From Chromobotia macracanthus (Eukaryota; Chordata; Actinopteri; Cypriniformes; Botiidae): a stretch of 64,000 nucleotides of DNA. Location of the stretch: positions 1,394,001 through 1,458,000 of the forward strand of contig JAZGTH010000007.1 of assembly GCA_036877525.1 (NCBI GenBank), in the 5' to 3' direction. Shown here one piece after another: positions 35,926 to 49,181 of the stretch. The position numbers and the translations under genes are program-made. Position 1 is the stretch's first letter; each line of letters begins with the position of its first letter. The notes under the pieces were generated by a model, which worked only from the letters and a program-made list of their open reading frames with translations, did not search any database and was not told where the DNA came from.

Positions 35926-36789
35926 TACATCTGCAAGAAAATGGAAAGAGGTTCCAGCAGCACAGTAGGTTTCTGGTGATGGTGCCAAGCAGGTATTTGG
36001 AGTGTCTTAACCGGCCAAAGCAAAGATCCAAGATCAGAGGAGCCGTCTTCAGTCATTCATTTAAAGACCACAAGTCAGACCCCTCACTAACATATTTCAC
36101 CATTTTCACGGTTACAGATTACAGCTTTAAGACTTTACCATGACTAACCTCAAAAGGTGTGTGGCAAAAACCTCAAATTTATGAGCAAATCAGTGCGAGA
36201 AGATGAAATCAGCATTTTTAACACAGTCACTGAAATCTCATATTACACTGGCAAACGCTTATCCAAACTGACCTGCATTCAGTTTGAAGTTACATTTGAT
36301 CAGTTTTTACATGTAAAATGCAGGCCAAGTTACTAAAGCAACAGATTTTCACTTTGGGAAGGCAGAACTGAAAACAGTTGTTGACAGGAATGTCATTATA
36401 TATTCCAGCTGCCCCTTCTGAACTTCCTGTATTCAACACAATGATACAGCAGAACTGTGTCCTCAGTAACCTCCAGTGACTGGCTCACAGCCAGCTGCTA
36501 AACAACCCTAAATTCCCATGATTCTCTTAGACATTTGGAAAAAGTTTCTGATTGTTCAGCAATATCAGTCTTTAAACTGCAAACGCAGCACAGAATGTGT
36601 GACTGGCACATTTTTTAAAACAAGGCACTGAGACAATTTACATAAGAATTGAAATCATGGAAAACGCAGCTGAATGGTAATTGTTAATGCTTGTGCACAG
36701 TTAGAAGAAATGGCACGTAATGCCTGTCGTGACAATGACAAAATTGTCTCTCATTCTATTCAGTTTGCATGGCTTTAACTTTATAAAAT

Positions 36790-36945
36790 AATCTTTCTAA
36801 TAATCACTTATAATTTGAGCTGTTGGGTCATATTTCCCAGAGAATGTCAGTTTGACTTCAACATACGTAAAGAAGGTAAAGTAACCTGCAATTTTATGTT
36901 TCTAACAGAGATGGCGAAAGATGGCAAAACTACACAAAATGTTTC
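36790..36945. repeat. Interspersed repeat, 'aagctgcaatc' family
   Basis: It contains 'cacttataatttgagctgtt' and 'gtaacctgcaattttatgtt', shared with copies near 18200 and 51230. It lies inside the wdr75 remnant. Confidence 0.55.
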
Positions 36946-38147
36946 AGTATGATAAATATATGAGGAAGAAACATAAGGAATAATCTGAGCTCTTCAAATG
37001 TGGCAGTCAGATATGCATCATTTCTGCATCAAAACACAAGTGTCTGAAAACTTCACCTCACATTAAAACACACCGGTGAGGTGTGGGCTGTCAGATTTGA
37101 GGGATTACCTGTTGCCTGTCTCTAGGCTCCGGATGGTGATGACCTCCTGAAAACTCACTGTCAGCAGAACCATCGGCTGAGAAAATGAAATTTTTAGGCC
37201 TCAGGTTATTGTAACTGCCCATGAAATCACATGACCAGAAGGATTGGTCCTCTAACACACTAATGAAAACACTGCGGTCAGACCGGTATGTCTAGATTCA
37301 GACTACTAACCTTCATGTTAGATCTCTCGTTCCAACACTTACACTGCCTGTCTGTGTCGGCCACATGCACCCAGGGTTTAAACTGGTCGTCTCTGGCTGT
37401 GGTCACCAGCATGGTGGTCTCATCAGAAGATCTGAAGCACATGGATGTAATCCGGTCATCATGGGCAACGGCAATGGTGGTGTTAGCATGAAACTAAACA
37501 GCAGAAAAATGTTCAGAAATAAAATCTGCAGAGAATTTTGAGAATGTGTGTTAATGTATCATCAAAGACTTACAGATCTTAAATTACATGTCAAAACACT
37601 TTTAAACTTTAATGGGATGGGCCACATTTGAAGCCTTTGTAAAATACCAATAACAGCACAACTGTGACCACATGATGTACTTATGCATTGCTATGTTGCT
37701 TGACAACATAAATAGCTGACATGTAGGCAAATTAACCCTAACCTGCAAATTAAACCCTTGGACCAGCCTTGGATTTCTTTATGTAAAAACAATTATTTTT
37801 GGGGTGAAATATTTTTGGTTTTCGAAGCTGAAACAGACCAACAGCTGTCAACACAAAACTCAAAGCCCTAGTGGTGAAATGTGTGAATTACACTTTTTAC
37901 ACATCACACATTTTCTCTTTATAACAAGACTACCTTCTGAAGGAAAGCTGGAGGAAGTCTGGGCTCATGTTCATCTCTCACCAGAGGTGGAGTTTGCCGT
38001 CTTCATGACCTGTGGCAATGCAGTCATCTCTCGTGACAGGCTATGCACATAAACAGATTTTTGGCCCCTTTCTTATTCATTGAATGTAGAGAAAAACTAC
38101 AAAGTGACACAAAGGGACAATTCTAGAGTGTTCCTGTTCCTGGTAGA

Positions 38148-38282
38148 GCACTGCATTAGCAGCGCAAAGTTTGAGGGTTCGACTCCCAAAGAACATGCGT
38201 ACTAATAAAACAAACATATACTTATAATGCACTCTAAGTCACTTTGAATAAAAGCGTCTGCCAAATGCATAAATGTAAATTT
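38148..38282. repeat. tRNA-derived SINE, inverse copy
   Basis: It runs from 'ggtagagcactgcattagca' (tRNA-like) to 'aaaagcgtctgccaaatgca' followed by 'taaatgtaaat'. It is the best-preserved copy of this SINE in the window and lies within the wdr75 remnant. Confidence 0.8.
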
Positions 38283-39734
38283 AAAAACAATAGTTCTTGA
38301 AAATTAGAACTTCTGTTATCGTTTCCTTGTCCTCATGCATAAAACCTTCTGTGTGTTTCCCAGTAGAATGTCAAAGTTCTGCAACAGCATGATATTGTGT
38401 AAACTGTACTGAATTTCATGTTAATGGTTGTTTCACAGTCACTTGCTTAATTTATCCGTTACGTCCTAGAAGAGTGACAAAAAACAACCTACAAGACATG
38501 TCGTGTGTTCCCCGAGGCCAGTAAACAAGCAGTGCGGTTGGACACGTCTCTACATGTTTTGAATGTATTTACCTGTGTGTGTTCTGCATCCTGAAGAAAT
38601 GAACACGAAGCCTGAGGTGTTAGACAGATGCTACATATTCACCCTGAAAATACAATCAAACACATCAAATAAATCAGCTTGTACTAGCTGTAGGAAGTGT
38701 AGACTGGTCTTTCTTACCCACAACCACATGTAAAACTCCCAAGTCATGGTGTGTCATGACTTACCAAAACAACTAGTTATCCTGTAACGTAGTTCACGTT
38801 ACAGGTTCACTCACTCTACAATAATAACGGCTGTGCTGTGCCATGTTAATTAACCCACAGGGGTTCCAGACCACGCGTACCAAACAAGATGACTGCACAG
38901 GCTGGTAACGGATTTTACCATAACAATTACAGTGTGCAGAACCTAATGTTTAAAGATTGCTACAGGAAAAATACAAACACGTTAATTCAATTAATTATTG
39001 CTTTGCAAACTACAATAATTATTGCTTTGGAAAACTACAATAGCAGTCATTTTGTTAAAAATGTTAAATGTTGTTTTATCATTTTGTTAAATGTTGTTAT
39101 TTTAAATGGAAGACCTTTCATGAGTTTTAGGTTTTATAACCTTATTAATGTTACTATTGTTTGTGTATCTACATCATTTCTGTTCAAACAGCCTGTATTT
39201 TGCATTTAAGTACAGGAAACACAAGGTGACAACGCCTTGTTGGCCACCTTGTTCACTTCCTGTTTATGTTGTCTGAACCGTTAGTTTAGTACAGAGCTTA
39301 TTAAGTTTAATTTTCTGTGACTATAAACCCCATTAATATGATTATGAAATTCTATTATTAAAACTGTAGCCACTTTATTCACATTGTGGCCTTTAGGCTA
39401 CATATATAGCTTTGAGTTCTTAGAATGTTATTAAATAAAAACCTTTTCAAAGTCTACCTCTCTTACCTCTCTGTCAAACACTGTGCAGCTGGGGTTCGAG
39501 CTGATGTCCCTCAGAACCGCAGACAGCTCTTTGGCCTCCACTTCCTGCTCCACTGTCTTGGGCAGATGGGCGGCAACCAACTGGAAACTCTCTGGACTTG
39601 CAAAAACACAAACCTCAGGAAAATGATATTCCCTCAAATGTTTCATGTCCGTTTAACTCATGAACCGACTTGATGTGCTACTGCTTGGTACCAGGTTCCA
39701 GGATGTTGATGGTTTGGTTGTAAGCATGTTTCTA

Positions 39735-40072
39735 CCCAGCTAACAATGTTAGGCTGCAAGAACGTTTACCTAACATTTCCATTACGGAAACAAAAACAAT
39801 AAAAATGTTGTTTTGAAAGTTCTAGCAATGTTCGAAACATCCTGTTTTTTAAATGTTGTATTAATGTTGTTGCTTCGTTAAAAGAATGCCATTCAAAGAT
39901 TTTTTATACTCTATAATGTTTCTGAAAGCATACCACTAACAACTTAAGAATAACGTTTTTGATATATATGATATACAACATTAGAACATGTTGTGTTCAT
40001 CTTACTGGAAGATAACTTTTTGTTAACTTTAAAGAACTTTTAGCCAATGTTACGAGAATGTTCCCTGTTAGA
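39735..40072. mobile_element. AGCTAAC-family MITE, copy 6
   Basis: 'cccagctaacaatgttaggc' to 'tgttccctgttaga'; about 338 bp, within the wdr75 remnant between the 40505 and 39596 exons. Confidence 0.7.
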
Positions 40073-40655
40073 TCCCAAGCTATTTTGTATGTAGTCTCAG
40101 CTTCAGACAGACCAATCCTGGTTCATTCTTGGATCATCTGATGCGTATTGCACATATTAAAAAATGGCACATACTATAAAGAGTTGGAACCAGATTGAAT
40201 CTGATTAGCTGGTTTCATGCAACATCCAGGAAACAGCATGCACAGGCATTTACTGGTCAGCCTGGTAGCATGAGATGAGAAAGAATGAGATTGTAGCTCT
40301 TCAGATGAGGTTTAAAATTAATATCACTGGTCTGCTATGTGGGATCATGAACCTACCCAGAAACAACACATAAAAAAGCTCTGAGCTCCTGTGACAAATG
40401 TAAGGTGAGGCAGGTTTCTGGCCAAAAGAAAAAGCAGGAGAAGGACTGCCTCGTTTTTCTGGCACACATAAAGTGAAAATGGGTGTCCAAAGACAGTCTA
40501 AACGTCTTAAAAAAGAGAGCCAAAATAACAAGAGGAATGAAAACATTTGCAGTAGTTACACAAACAGTGGCTTTGTCATTTCAGAGCACAAATGTACCTT
40601 AATAAGGATTCTGCCAATAAAGTCCCACAGCGCCCTCTGCTGAGCAAGTGCAGAC

Positions 40656-42209
40656 CTGCAACAGAGCAGACCACAGACAGCAGGTGAGATTCAGTTCTGC
40701 TCATTTCCCTTTAAAACAAAGAAACAGAACAGAAATACAGATTTGAACATCAGACTCTGAACAGCTGAACTGCAAATGCATTTCTAGAAAACCTGTACTG
40801 AGGCGAATGGCCTATATGTTCAGGAATTGTGACAATATATGACATAATAAAGACATGAAATACAACAGACATAACCATATATTTAGATAAAACTGGTTAG
40901 AAACGTCTCCACAGCATCTCATCGGCTAGCTTCTTAATAAAGTGATCAAACACAGACGTGTCCCTCAGTACTGATGCCTGTCCAAAACTCCTACAGTAAC
41001 ATGCATCTACAATCCATATTTAAATGAATAAAGCACTTTAAAATACAGTTTGGAGACTTAATGTTTACAATGGTTGCTTTAACAATGCTGCATTAAAATG
41101 TTGACTGAGCTGAGGACTCAACATCATTAAGAGCCACATCTGAAGCACACATGCCTGCAGGTGATTGGCTGGCTGAAGGGTGACATCTGTTATGTGTTCT
41201 GTTATGTGGATCCACTCTTCTGTGCGTACTGGAGACCTTCACTGAACCTCTACATGCACACCAGTCCAAACCTGCAACCGTCTGGGGTGCTGCTCGTAAA
41301 CATAAACTGTGACAGATGATAATATCTGTCCTTCAAGATCAATTGATTTACATGACTAAATCTACGATAGACTGATTTGTGTCCAGAATGACTGACCAAA
41401 ATGATGTACTACAGAGACAGGAGTGCGACATCAGCTTCTTCTGTCCGAATAAAAACCAACAAAACACTTAATCGTGACATGAAATTGTCAGGTGTTTAAA
41501 GTCATGAATCTGATTTAATTTGATCAGACACCCTCTCTTTGGCAACAACATTCCCTCCGACATGTCGTTGAGTTTATTGAATCAAAAGAGAAACTCCTCC
41601 AGTCTCTGGAGATGATGGGAGCTCGAAGGGTTGTGACTCTGGAGGTTCACATGGACTGCTGGAGCTTCTTCTGCGACTGCAGGAAGAAGTACAGCGACAC
41701 AGCCCAGAGATCCTCACTGGTGTACCGCCACATGCTTCACGTTTAATGCGTCAGAGTTGGAGGTCTTGAGTTTATTCTGCAGCCCCTCTGAAGTGATCTG
41801 CTGCAGCTGTGTTTTATTTTTATTCACATACTTACTGCATGTGATTGCAATCCAAATGCTGAATTTAATTTACAGAGTGTAAAGTGATGGATTCAGCTTT
41901 CTGAGCTCTGTGTGTTATCAGAAACGTTCCTGCAGTAACATTAGTAGAATGTTTTAAACAATATATATATATCTTATATCAAAACACTAAAACGCTGAAA
42001 ACATTATATAAATAAAAAGCTGATGTGAATGTAGTACTTGAAAAGACACATTTAATGTGTTTCTACATGTACAGAGATACTGCGGGCCAGTTCTTGTTTT
42101 ATCAAGCTTTAAAAACTGAAGGTATGTGAAGTCGGGACTTCCCCTCGTGTTTCTCTGACCATGTTTCCGTGTTTGTGAAGCGCATATCATTTCCTTGAAG
42201 ACTCCTGCT
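40656..42209. other. Intergenic between wdr75 remnant and minisatellite; two orphan open frames
   Basis: The first exons of wdr75 should lie here on the minus strand but were not recognised. On the plus strand two protein-like stretches stand out: 41157-41310 (IGWLKGDICYVFCYVDPLF) and 41519-41744 (ends SSLVYRHMLHV then TAA). I do not recognise either family. The rest is AT rich with no clear feature. Confidence 0.4.
41519..41744 (+). CDS. Unrecognised open frame, possible terminal exon or remnant
   Basis: An uninterrupted frame of about 75 codons follows an upstream stop and ends in TAA. It has ordinary protein-like composition: a charged helix-like segment (HVVEFIESKEKLLQSLEMM) followed by a Cys/aromatic stretch (VHMDCWSFFCDCRKKYSD). 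The first ATG comes midway, so if real it is more likely a last exon or a decayed fragment than a whole gene. Base composition is higher in GC than the neighbours. I do not recognise the family, and no function is proposed. It could be chance. Confidence 0.25.
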
Positions 42210-42897
42210 TCAGCATTACTCACTGGAGATCACATCTCACACTCCTGCTTCAGCAATACTTACTGGAGATCACACTCCTGCTTCAGCATTACTCACTGGA
42301 GATCACATCTCACACTGCTGTTTCAGCATTACTCACTGGAGATCACATCTCACACTGCTGTTTCAGCATTACTTACTGGAGATCACATCTCACACTGCTG
42401 CTTCAGCATTACTTACTGGAGATCACATCTCACACTTCTGCTTCAGCGTTACTCACTGGAGATCACATCTCACACTTCTGCTTCAGCATTACTTACTGGA
42501 GATCACATCTCACACTTCTGCTTCAGCATTACTTACTGGAGATCACATCTCACACTTCTGCTTCAGCATTACTCACTGGAGATCACATCTCACACTTCTG
42601 CTTCAGCGTTACTCACTGGAGATCACATCTCACACTTCTGCTTCAGCATTACTCACTGGAGATCACATCTCACATTCTGCTTCAATTCACATCTCACACT
42701 TGCTTCAGCATTACTCACTGGAGATCACATCTCACACTCCTACTTCAGCATTACTCACTGGAGATCACATCTCACACTCCTATTTCAGCATTACTCACTG
42801 GAGATCACATCTCACACTCCTGCTTCAGCATTACTTACTGGAGATCACATCTCACACTGCTGTTTCAGCATTACTCACTGGAGATCACATCTCCCAC
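42210..42897. repeat. 40-bp minisatellite, about 17 copies
   Basis: The unit reads roughly TTCAGCATTACTCACTGGAG then ATCACATCTCACACTGCTGC, varying between ACTCACT/ACTTACT and CTCCTG/CTGCTG/CTTCTG. One unit is shortened near 42680. Because 40 is not a multiple of 3 and the unit has no stop on the plus strand, a 236-codon open frame cycles through all three readings of the unit; it is not treated as a gene. The array ends just before the probable stat4 first exon. Confidence 0.97.
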
Positions 42898-42904
42898 AGC
42901 GTTA

Positions 42905-43131
42905 ATTAGCGGAAACTGCGCAGTTGAAACCATTTCCAAACTTCTAGGAACTGTTGTCGCGTCTTGTGGAGACTGATGGAAATATCTTCTCACTGAATTC
43001 TTCAGAAGCTGCTCCTCTTCTTCGAGGAGTCTTTTCAGGAACAGAAAAGGGTTTAACATATCGCTGCTGGTTATTCTGAAGGCAGGAGATTGTGTAAACC
43101 ATCAGGATTATCACATTTGAAACTGAAACAG
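42905..43131 (+). other. Probable stat4 5' non-coding exon
   Basis: A non-repetitive block ends in a strong donor (GAAACAG|gtaagaag, 43131/43132) and has no long open frame. GAAACTGAAAC at 43119-43129 is an IRF-type GAAAnnGAAA match at the exon's end. The 5' limit is not defined. Confidence 0.5.
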
Positions 43132-43453
43132 GTAAGAAGTGTATATCTTTAAAACTCCCAAGCCAATGTCCATTACAAATCAAAAACGAGTAGTCTGATG
43201 TCATTTATTTTAACATTTGTGTGCTGAATATTTGTTATTAATATATATATATAATTATATATAAGTTAAAACATGAGGATGATAAAATTTTGTCATGTTA
43301 ATGAATGAATTAATCATGTTAATTTTAATATGATGACGATTGAAATATGATAGATTGTTTTCATTGCTTTGATTTGATTATGATATGGCATCTGTATAGG
43401 AATTAAGCAGTATAAAATAAAATCTAATCTTGTATTTGTCCCCCAGTGCCACT

Positions 43454-46400
43454 ATGAGTCAATGGAAACAAATCCAGCAGCTGGATATAAAGTTTCTGGA
43501 GCAGGTGGATTATTTTTATGATGATAATTTTCCCATGGAGTTGAGGCAGGTGTTGGCTGGCTGGATTGAGAGTCAAGACTGGTGTGTGGATGTCTTTAAC
43601 CTGTTGATCACATTTAGAGTTTAGATTCCTTTATAATTTTCTAGAAGAAGGTCCACCATACAATATGCAGATTCCTGAATTTCATAATAGTAAAAGCATT
43701 ATTTCTATGCATTATTTATTTACATTTACATTTATGCATTTGGCATTATATGTGCATAGTTTTTGTAACACACACACACACCTGTTGGCTTATGTGATTT
43801 AGAGGAATCTCCATAGAGCTAATGTTTGTACAGCATCTATATTTGTAGGACAACTGTTATTAAACGCAATACATGTATTTTTGTCCCTCTCTCCTCAGGG
43901 AAACAGCTTCAAACCATGAATCCATGGCTACGGTGCTCTTCAGTAACTTCCTCATTCAGCTGGAGAGGCAGTGTTACCAGGAACAGAACTTCCTTCACAG
44001 ACACAATCTGAAAAGAATCTTTCATCAGATACAGGTAAAAGACACACACCCTCTCTCAACAAAGAGCTTATGGCTTTATCCTGAATACATACATTCACAT
44101 GCATTCATATCATGAAAGCATATCTCTGTCTGTGTGCAACCTAACAAATGCATAGTTTCATTTAGGGATGCCGTGACAGTGTTTTCACAAACCCGATCTG
44201 TGTGCTTCACAAAGAGAAGTGGGGGGGTTGTTAATTATGCATATCTGTTTATTTAACCTATGCACAAATGGATACACGTGTCATTTTATGTCAATACTAC
44301 GTGCTACTAACGTTATTACAAGAATGTTTTTGATAACTTTGAGAGAACCTCTAGAGAACATTAGCCAAAATTCCGAGGGTTGTGGGTTTAATTTCTAGGG
44401 AACACAAATGTACATGCAGAAGTGTCTGTCAAATGCTTCGGTGTAAATATAAGTGGATCTCTGGTGAGAGTTAGAGCAGTAAAATGATTGTTTTAAGTGC
44501 TGCGTTGTGCACACAGAAGCTTGTGTACTCAGAGATGGTTTTTGAGATTTTTTTATGGACTTCAGTGGAAACAGCTCTTACCAGTATTTAGCGCTGAGGT
44601 TATCTCCCCCCAACCAGTGGTCACCACATTTAGTGAGGTAGCATATTTCCACCAAAGCAAGTCTCTACACACACATTGTTGTAGTTAAACAACAAGAAAC
44701 CCAATCCGGGATGCTGATAAACCCTGATTCACTAACAAAACATCAGTTACGAAACATCAGTTATGATTCAGCTGGCTGTGTTCATGTTTATTACAGTAAG
44801 ATTATATTAGTGAATGAGTGTTTTGACTTCTATTCTGTTTTTAATGAGTGGTTGCTGTGGGGATTTCTCAGTTTATAAATGCAAAGAAAGTTTACGCACA
44901 GAGGAAGCAATTGTCAGGGTTCCTGCTTGAGAAAACAAATGACATGTCTGTCTTTAGCTGCTGTTGCTAAGCCACCTTAAAACAAAACGAAGGTAAATAA
45001 GAGCAGAGCCGTGCCTGAGGAAAGTTCAGTTGCACAGTTCAGTGTTTTTCTTTTTGTTTTGAACAAACTTTCCATTTTTATCAGCAATATCTGAAAATGA
45101 TGTCATCAAGGTTTGAGCAAAAAAAAAAAACACCTAGACAAAACACCCACATAGTGTCCCAGCTAACAGGGAACGTTTTAATGTTGGCTAACGTTCTCTA
45201 AAAGTTCTCTTAAATGATCCAAAAGCATTCCTGCAGGAGTTAGCAGAATTTTTAATGTTACATTATCATGTTACATACACATTATCTGTATAAAAAATGT
45301 TATTCTGAAGTAATTAGTGGAATGGTTTAAAAAGTTTCTTAAAAACATTCTTCTAACCAATAACATTAGCAGTAACATTAACACAACGTTAATGTTCTAA
45401 CTTTTCTAGAATTTTAATTTTTATTTGTTACTAATAGAAATCTTAGGGAAGTGTTCGTACAACCTATGCTTGTCATGGTTTAGCAGTGAGATTTTTGTTC
45501 TCAATTCAGATATTTTCAGCATATGACCTTGTTATTTAGGACGCTTGGACCCCACAGTGAAATATGTTGCTTTAAAACACATAAGAATTTCTTCCATTGT
45601 AACTCTGTCAAGCATGTATTAAAATTAATGTATGTACTAAAGATACACGGTTTTGTATCTATGGATTCAGTCACATATAACTTTCACAGTTACATAAGTC
45701 CCTGTCATGCAACATTCCTTGTGAAGTGTGATTCCTGTAAACTGTGGAGCCTTATATTATCAGCAAGATTGCTCAAGAGATTAGACTGACAGAGAAGCAC
45801 TGAGAGGGTATTTTCAGTTAATTGCTGATGTTAAAAATGTCTGTGCAAAGCTACATGTCTGCTGACACATACTGAAGCTGTATAGACCCAGCTAACAGGG
45901 AACATTCTTTATATCAAAGTTGTTATTCTTAAGTTGATAATGGAAGGTTTTAAACATTACAGAATAAAAAAATTAAATAAAAGTATAAACAAGCAATAAC
46001 ATTAATACAGAATCGAAAGAACTGGACGTTCTGAACATTTTAAGAACATTCAAATAACATTTTTAATGCTTTTGTTACTTAATGGAAACTTTAAGGAAAC
46101 ATTCTATAATTGTTAGCTGGGAGTTGCAGTTGTTCTGTGGGGAATATATTTGTTATGAAGTGTTAAACTTACTGCAATTATCATCACACGACCAAAGACT
46201 CAGACTTACGCTTATGCTTCATAAAACAGACGTCCAGACAGTTCTAAAATTCTTGTTAAATCAATTTTCTCAGTTGAAATACAAGGGAAATCCTCTACAT
46301 ATGGCTGCTGTCATCTGTAACTGCCTGAGGGAAGAGAGACGCATCTTATCCACAGTCAGCATGCAGGAGCAGGTACTGAAAAAACGGACGTGACAAACTA

Positions 46401-49141
46401 CATGTAAAAACCACAACCAACACTGTGCCACTATGTTGTTAACCAGGCTTCAAAAGTTTAGCAAGCACCCCACATGACTTCATACCAGTGTGGTCTAAGT
46501 ATCCAAACCACTAGTATTTTTTTACTTTAATACTTTATATCCATTAACATTTCAGGTAAAAAGTGTAATCAGAAAATGAACAAACCAAAAACATTACGGA
46601 TTGCATCTTAAACTAGTGCATTTAAAACTTAAAAATTCTTATTGGTTTTATGCCATAATGTGACTTTATTTTATTTGTTTGTTTTAAATCTTCTTTGTAC
46701 ATTTACATTTATGTATTTGGCAGATGTATTTATCCAAAGCGACTATACATTCTATACATTTATACATTTGATCAGTATGTGTTCTCTGGGAATCAGCACA
46801 ATGCTTTACCAATTGCTGCTAAAATCCTGTTGTACAGAACCTCAGTCCTTTATTTTTCATGTTTTCATCTCATTTGTCACAGGGTCCTCTGGAGAAATCC
46901 ATGCAGAGCTCAGCCGTCTTAGAAAAGCAGAAAATTCTTGACAACAGAGTTGCAGTGATAAAAAGCAGCGTGCAGGTAACTTCCAGTATTGGTTCATTAC
47001 AGCCGCACATAGATTAAAATGCATTTAAAAGGGTGTGTTTGTATTCATTTGCAATATTTCTGCACGCTCCGGTCAGATGCTGGACCAGGCAGTCAAGTAT
47101 CTTGAGGACATGCAAGACGATTTTGATTTTCGCTACAAGACGCTACAACTTCGAGGTGAATTAGATTATGATTCCCTCAGGATGTGTTTCAGAAAAAGAA
47201 CTCCATCCTACAGATTCATGTTTACGACATGCAAATATGCAAATGAGAAATATCTTTGTGAACTCTCTCAGAAACAGCTGAGAGGAACTCGCCGAGTATG
47301 AAACAGGAAGTCTCTACACTTCAGGAGATTCTGAACCGCCTGGACTTCAAAAGAAAAGTATGTGTTTCTACAGTCTCACCAACTCTTGATTTTCTGCTGT
47401 TGCTCATGACAGCTGAGCAGGTTTTGAAATCTTGCTATACTTTTAACTTATGTTGTCTTTAGCTGAGTGTTTGGATGATGCAGTTTGTGTTGTGCTTGCT
47501 GTAAAAAGTGCCCTGGGGATCTCCTGCCTCATATAAAAATATCATGGGTGGCGTTCAAACATACAGTGCCCTCCATATTCAACTTATAATCATAAAAGAT
47601 TTGTTGACTTCACAGCAAACAGAGCAATTGTATTCTTTACTGTCTCAATACTTATGGAGGGCACTGTGCTTCATATTGCTTGTATGTGTGACTCCACTGT
47701 GGAGTTTTGTTGACTGGTCTCTTTTTGCACTTTGTTTTGTCTTTGCAGGAGATTCTGTCAAAGATTGCAGATGTTATAAAGGAAATCGAGGGCCTGATTT
47801 CCTCCCAGCTCAACCCTGAACTAAAGGAATGGAAGCGAAGGCAACAGATCGCCTGCATCGGAGGCCCGGTTCTGATAGGACTGGATCAGCTGCAGAACTG
47901 GTTTGGCTTTGTTATATAAATCTGGTTTGAATAGATAGGAGGGATTAGAAATGTAAGGATTATTAGTTTTGAATAAGATTATTGAATACTGGGGCAGATT
48001 AAAACAAATCTGAAGTTTAAAGGCATGTTGGTCTTGTTAGGTTGCTAAGATGTTATGCCTGGTTGCTATGCAGCAGCTAGGGTGTTCTTGCTGTTGCTAG
48101 GACATTGGTAGGCAGTTGCTAGGGTGAGTGGTTGGTTACTACCCAGCTAACAATTTTAGGTTGGAAGAACATTTTCTCAATAATTCCATTAAGTAACAAC
48201 AACATTAAATTTTGAAAGTTCTAGGAATGTTTAAAACATCCCGTTTTTTAGATGTTGTATTAACATACTTTGTAACAGCATTCTGCTGTCTCCCTGCAAG
48301 AACGTGTTTGGTAACTTTAAGAGAACTTTTAGAGAATGTTGGGCTGGGTAGTTGTTCCTAGGGGATTCTGACTGGTTGCTATGGCATCGCTAGCTCCAGC
48401 ATTGTGTTTGGTCTATACTAAACATCCTGATTGGTCTATAACACTGTTTGTTAAACCTGATTTTGTGTGATGTCACGTTTACAGGTTCACCCTGACAGCC
48501 CAGAGTCTGTTCCAGATTAAACGTCAGCTTGACAAACTGGGTGAATTGATTCTGAAGGTCACTTACGAAAGTGATCCGATCCCACTCCAGAGACCTCAGA
48601 TGGAGGAACAAGTCAAATACCTCATCTACCACCTTATTAAAAGGTCAAACGTCTGAACAGCACGTGCTATACACCCATCCCATGTGATATATGAATCTGT
48701 CTCATAGTTACTAAATACTGAACACACTATTGTGTTAGTGCTGGAGATAACACAACAAAACGAATGTTCTTAGTGAAAGTTGAAATCTGTTCCTCTATAT
48801 TCATCTTTCTTTGTTATAAAGCACTAAAGAGATAAGGTTTGAATTCTGGCCTTTTCTTCATCATGTCTGCAGTTCCTTTGTGGTGGAGAAGCAGCCCTGC
48901 ATGCCAACACATCCTCAGAAACCTCTTATCATCAAGACACAGGTGCAGTTCACCACCAAAGTCAGGTATGACCTCGATTAGTGCGAACACGCAGGTTATT
49001 AAAATCAACACACATATTTCCAGTCTAATCACACTGTTTGTGTGTTTTGTTTCAGATTGTTGGTTAAGTTACCTGAGGTGGATTATCAACTCAAAGTCAA
49101 GACAACATTTGACAAGTAAGTTTATTTCAGAATTAACTTAT

Positions 49142-49181
<40 letters not shown>

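Larger units (their letters stand above)
35268..40655 (-). pseudogene. wdr75: wdr75 pseudogene (UTP17-like WD-repeat nucleolar protein)
   Basis: WDR75 is a WD40 protein of the t-UTP/small-subunit processome needed for pre-rRNA transcription. Recognisable exons occur in order on the minus strand: 40655-40598 (RALWDFIGRILIK), from 40505 (weak), 39596-39467 (QEVEAKELSAVLRDI), possibly 38610-38571, about 38035-37982 (DDCIATGHEDGKLHLW), 37493-37343 (FHANTTIAVAHDDRITSM), 37176-37109 (VSFQEVITI), about 36018-35935 (LCFGRLRHSKYLLG), and an acidic tail 35395-35268. Missing are the first WD repeat, the block for human residues about 270-440, and about 590-780. Frame breaks occur in the 37176-37109 exon (between DGS and LTVSF, near 37165) and in the tail (VDEVTAKL into SKAQEKELS, near 35272). 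Splice sites survive at several exons, so decay is recent or partial. Confidence 0.82.

Noticed and set aside
38148..38220. Possible tRNA gene on the plus strand
   Set aside because: It is the tRNA-like head of a full SINE ending in 'gcgtctgccaaatgca'.
42195..42909. 236-codon open frame upstream of stat4
   Set aside because: It is entirely within a 40-bp tandem array that happens to lack stops; there is no family match and no gene context.
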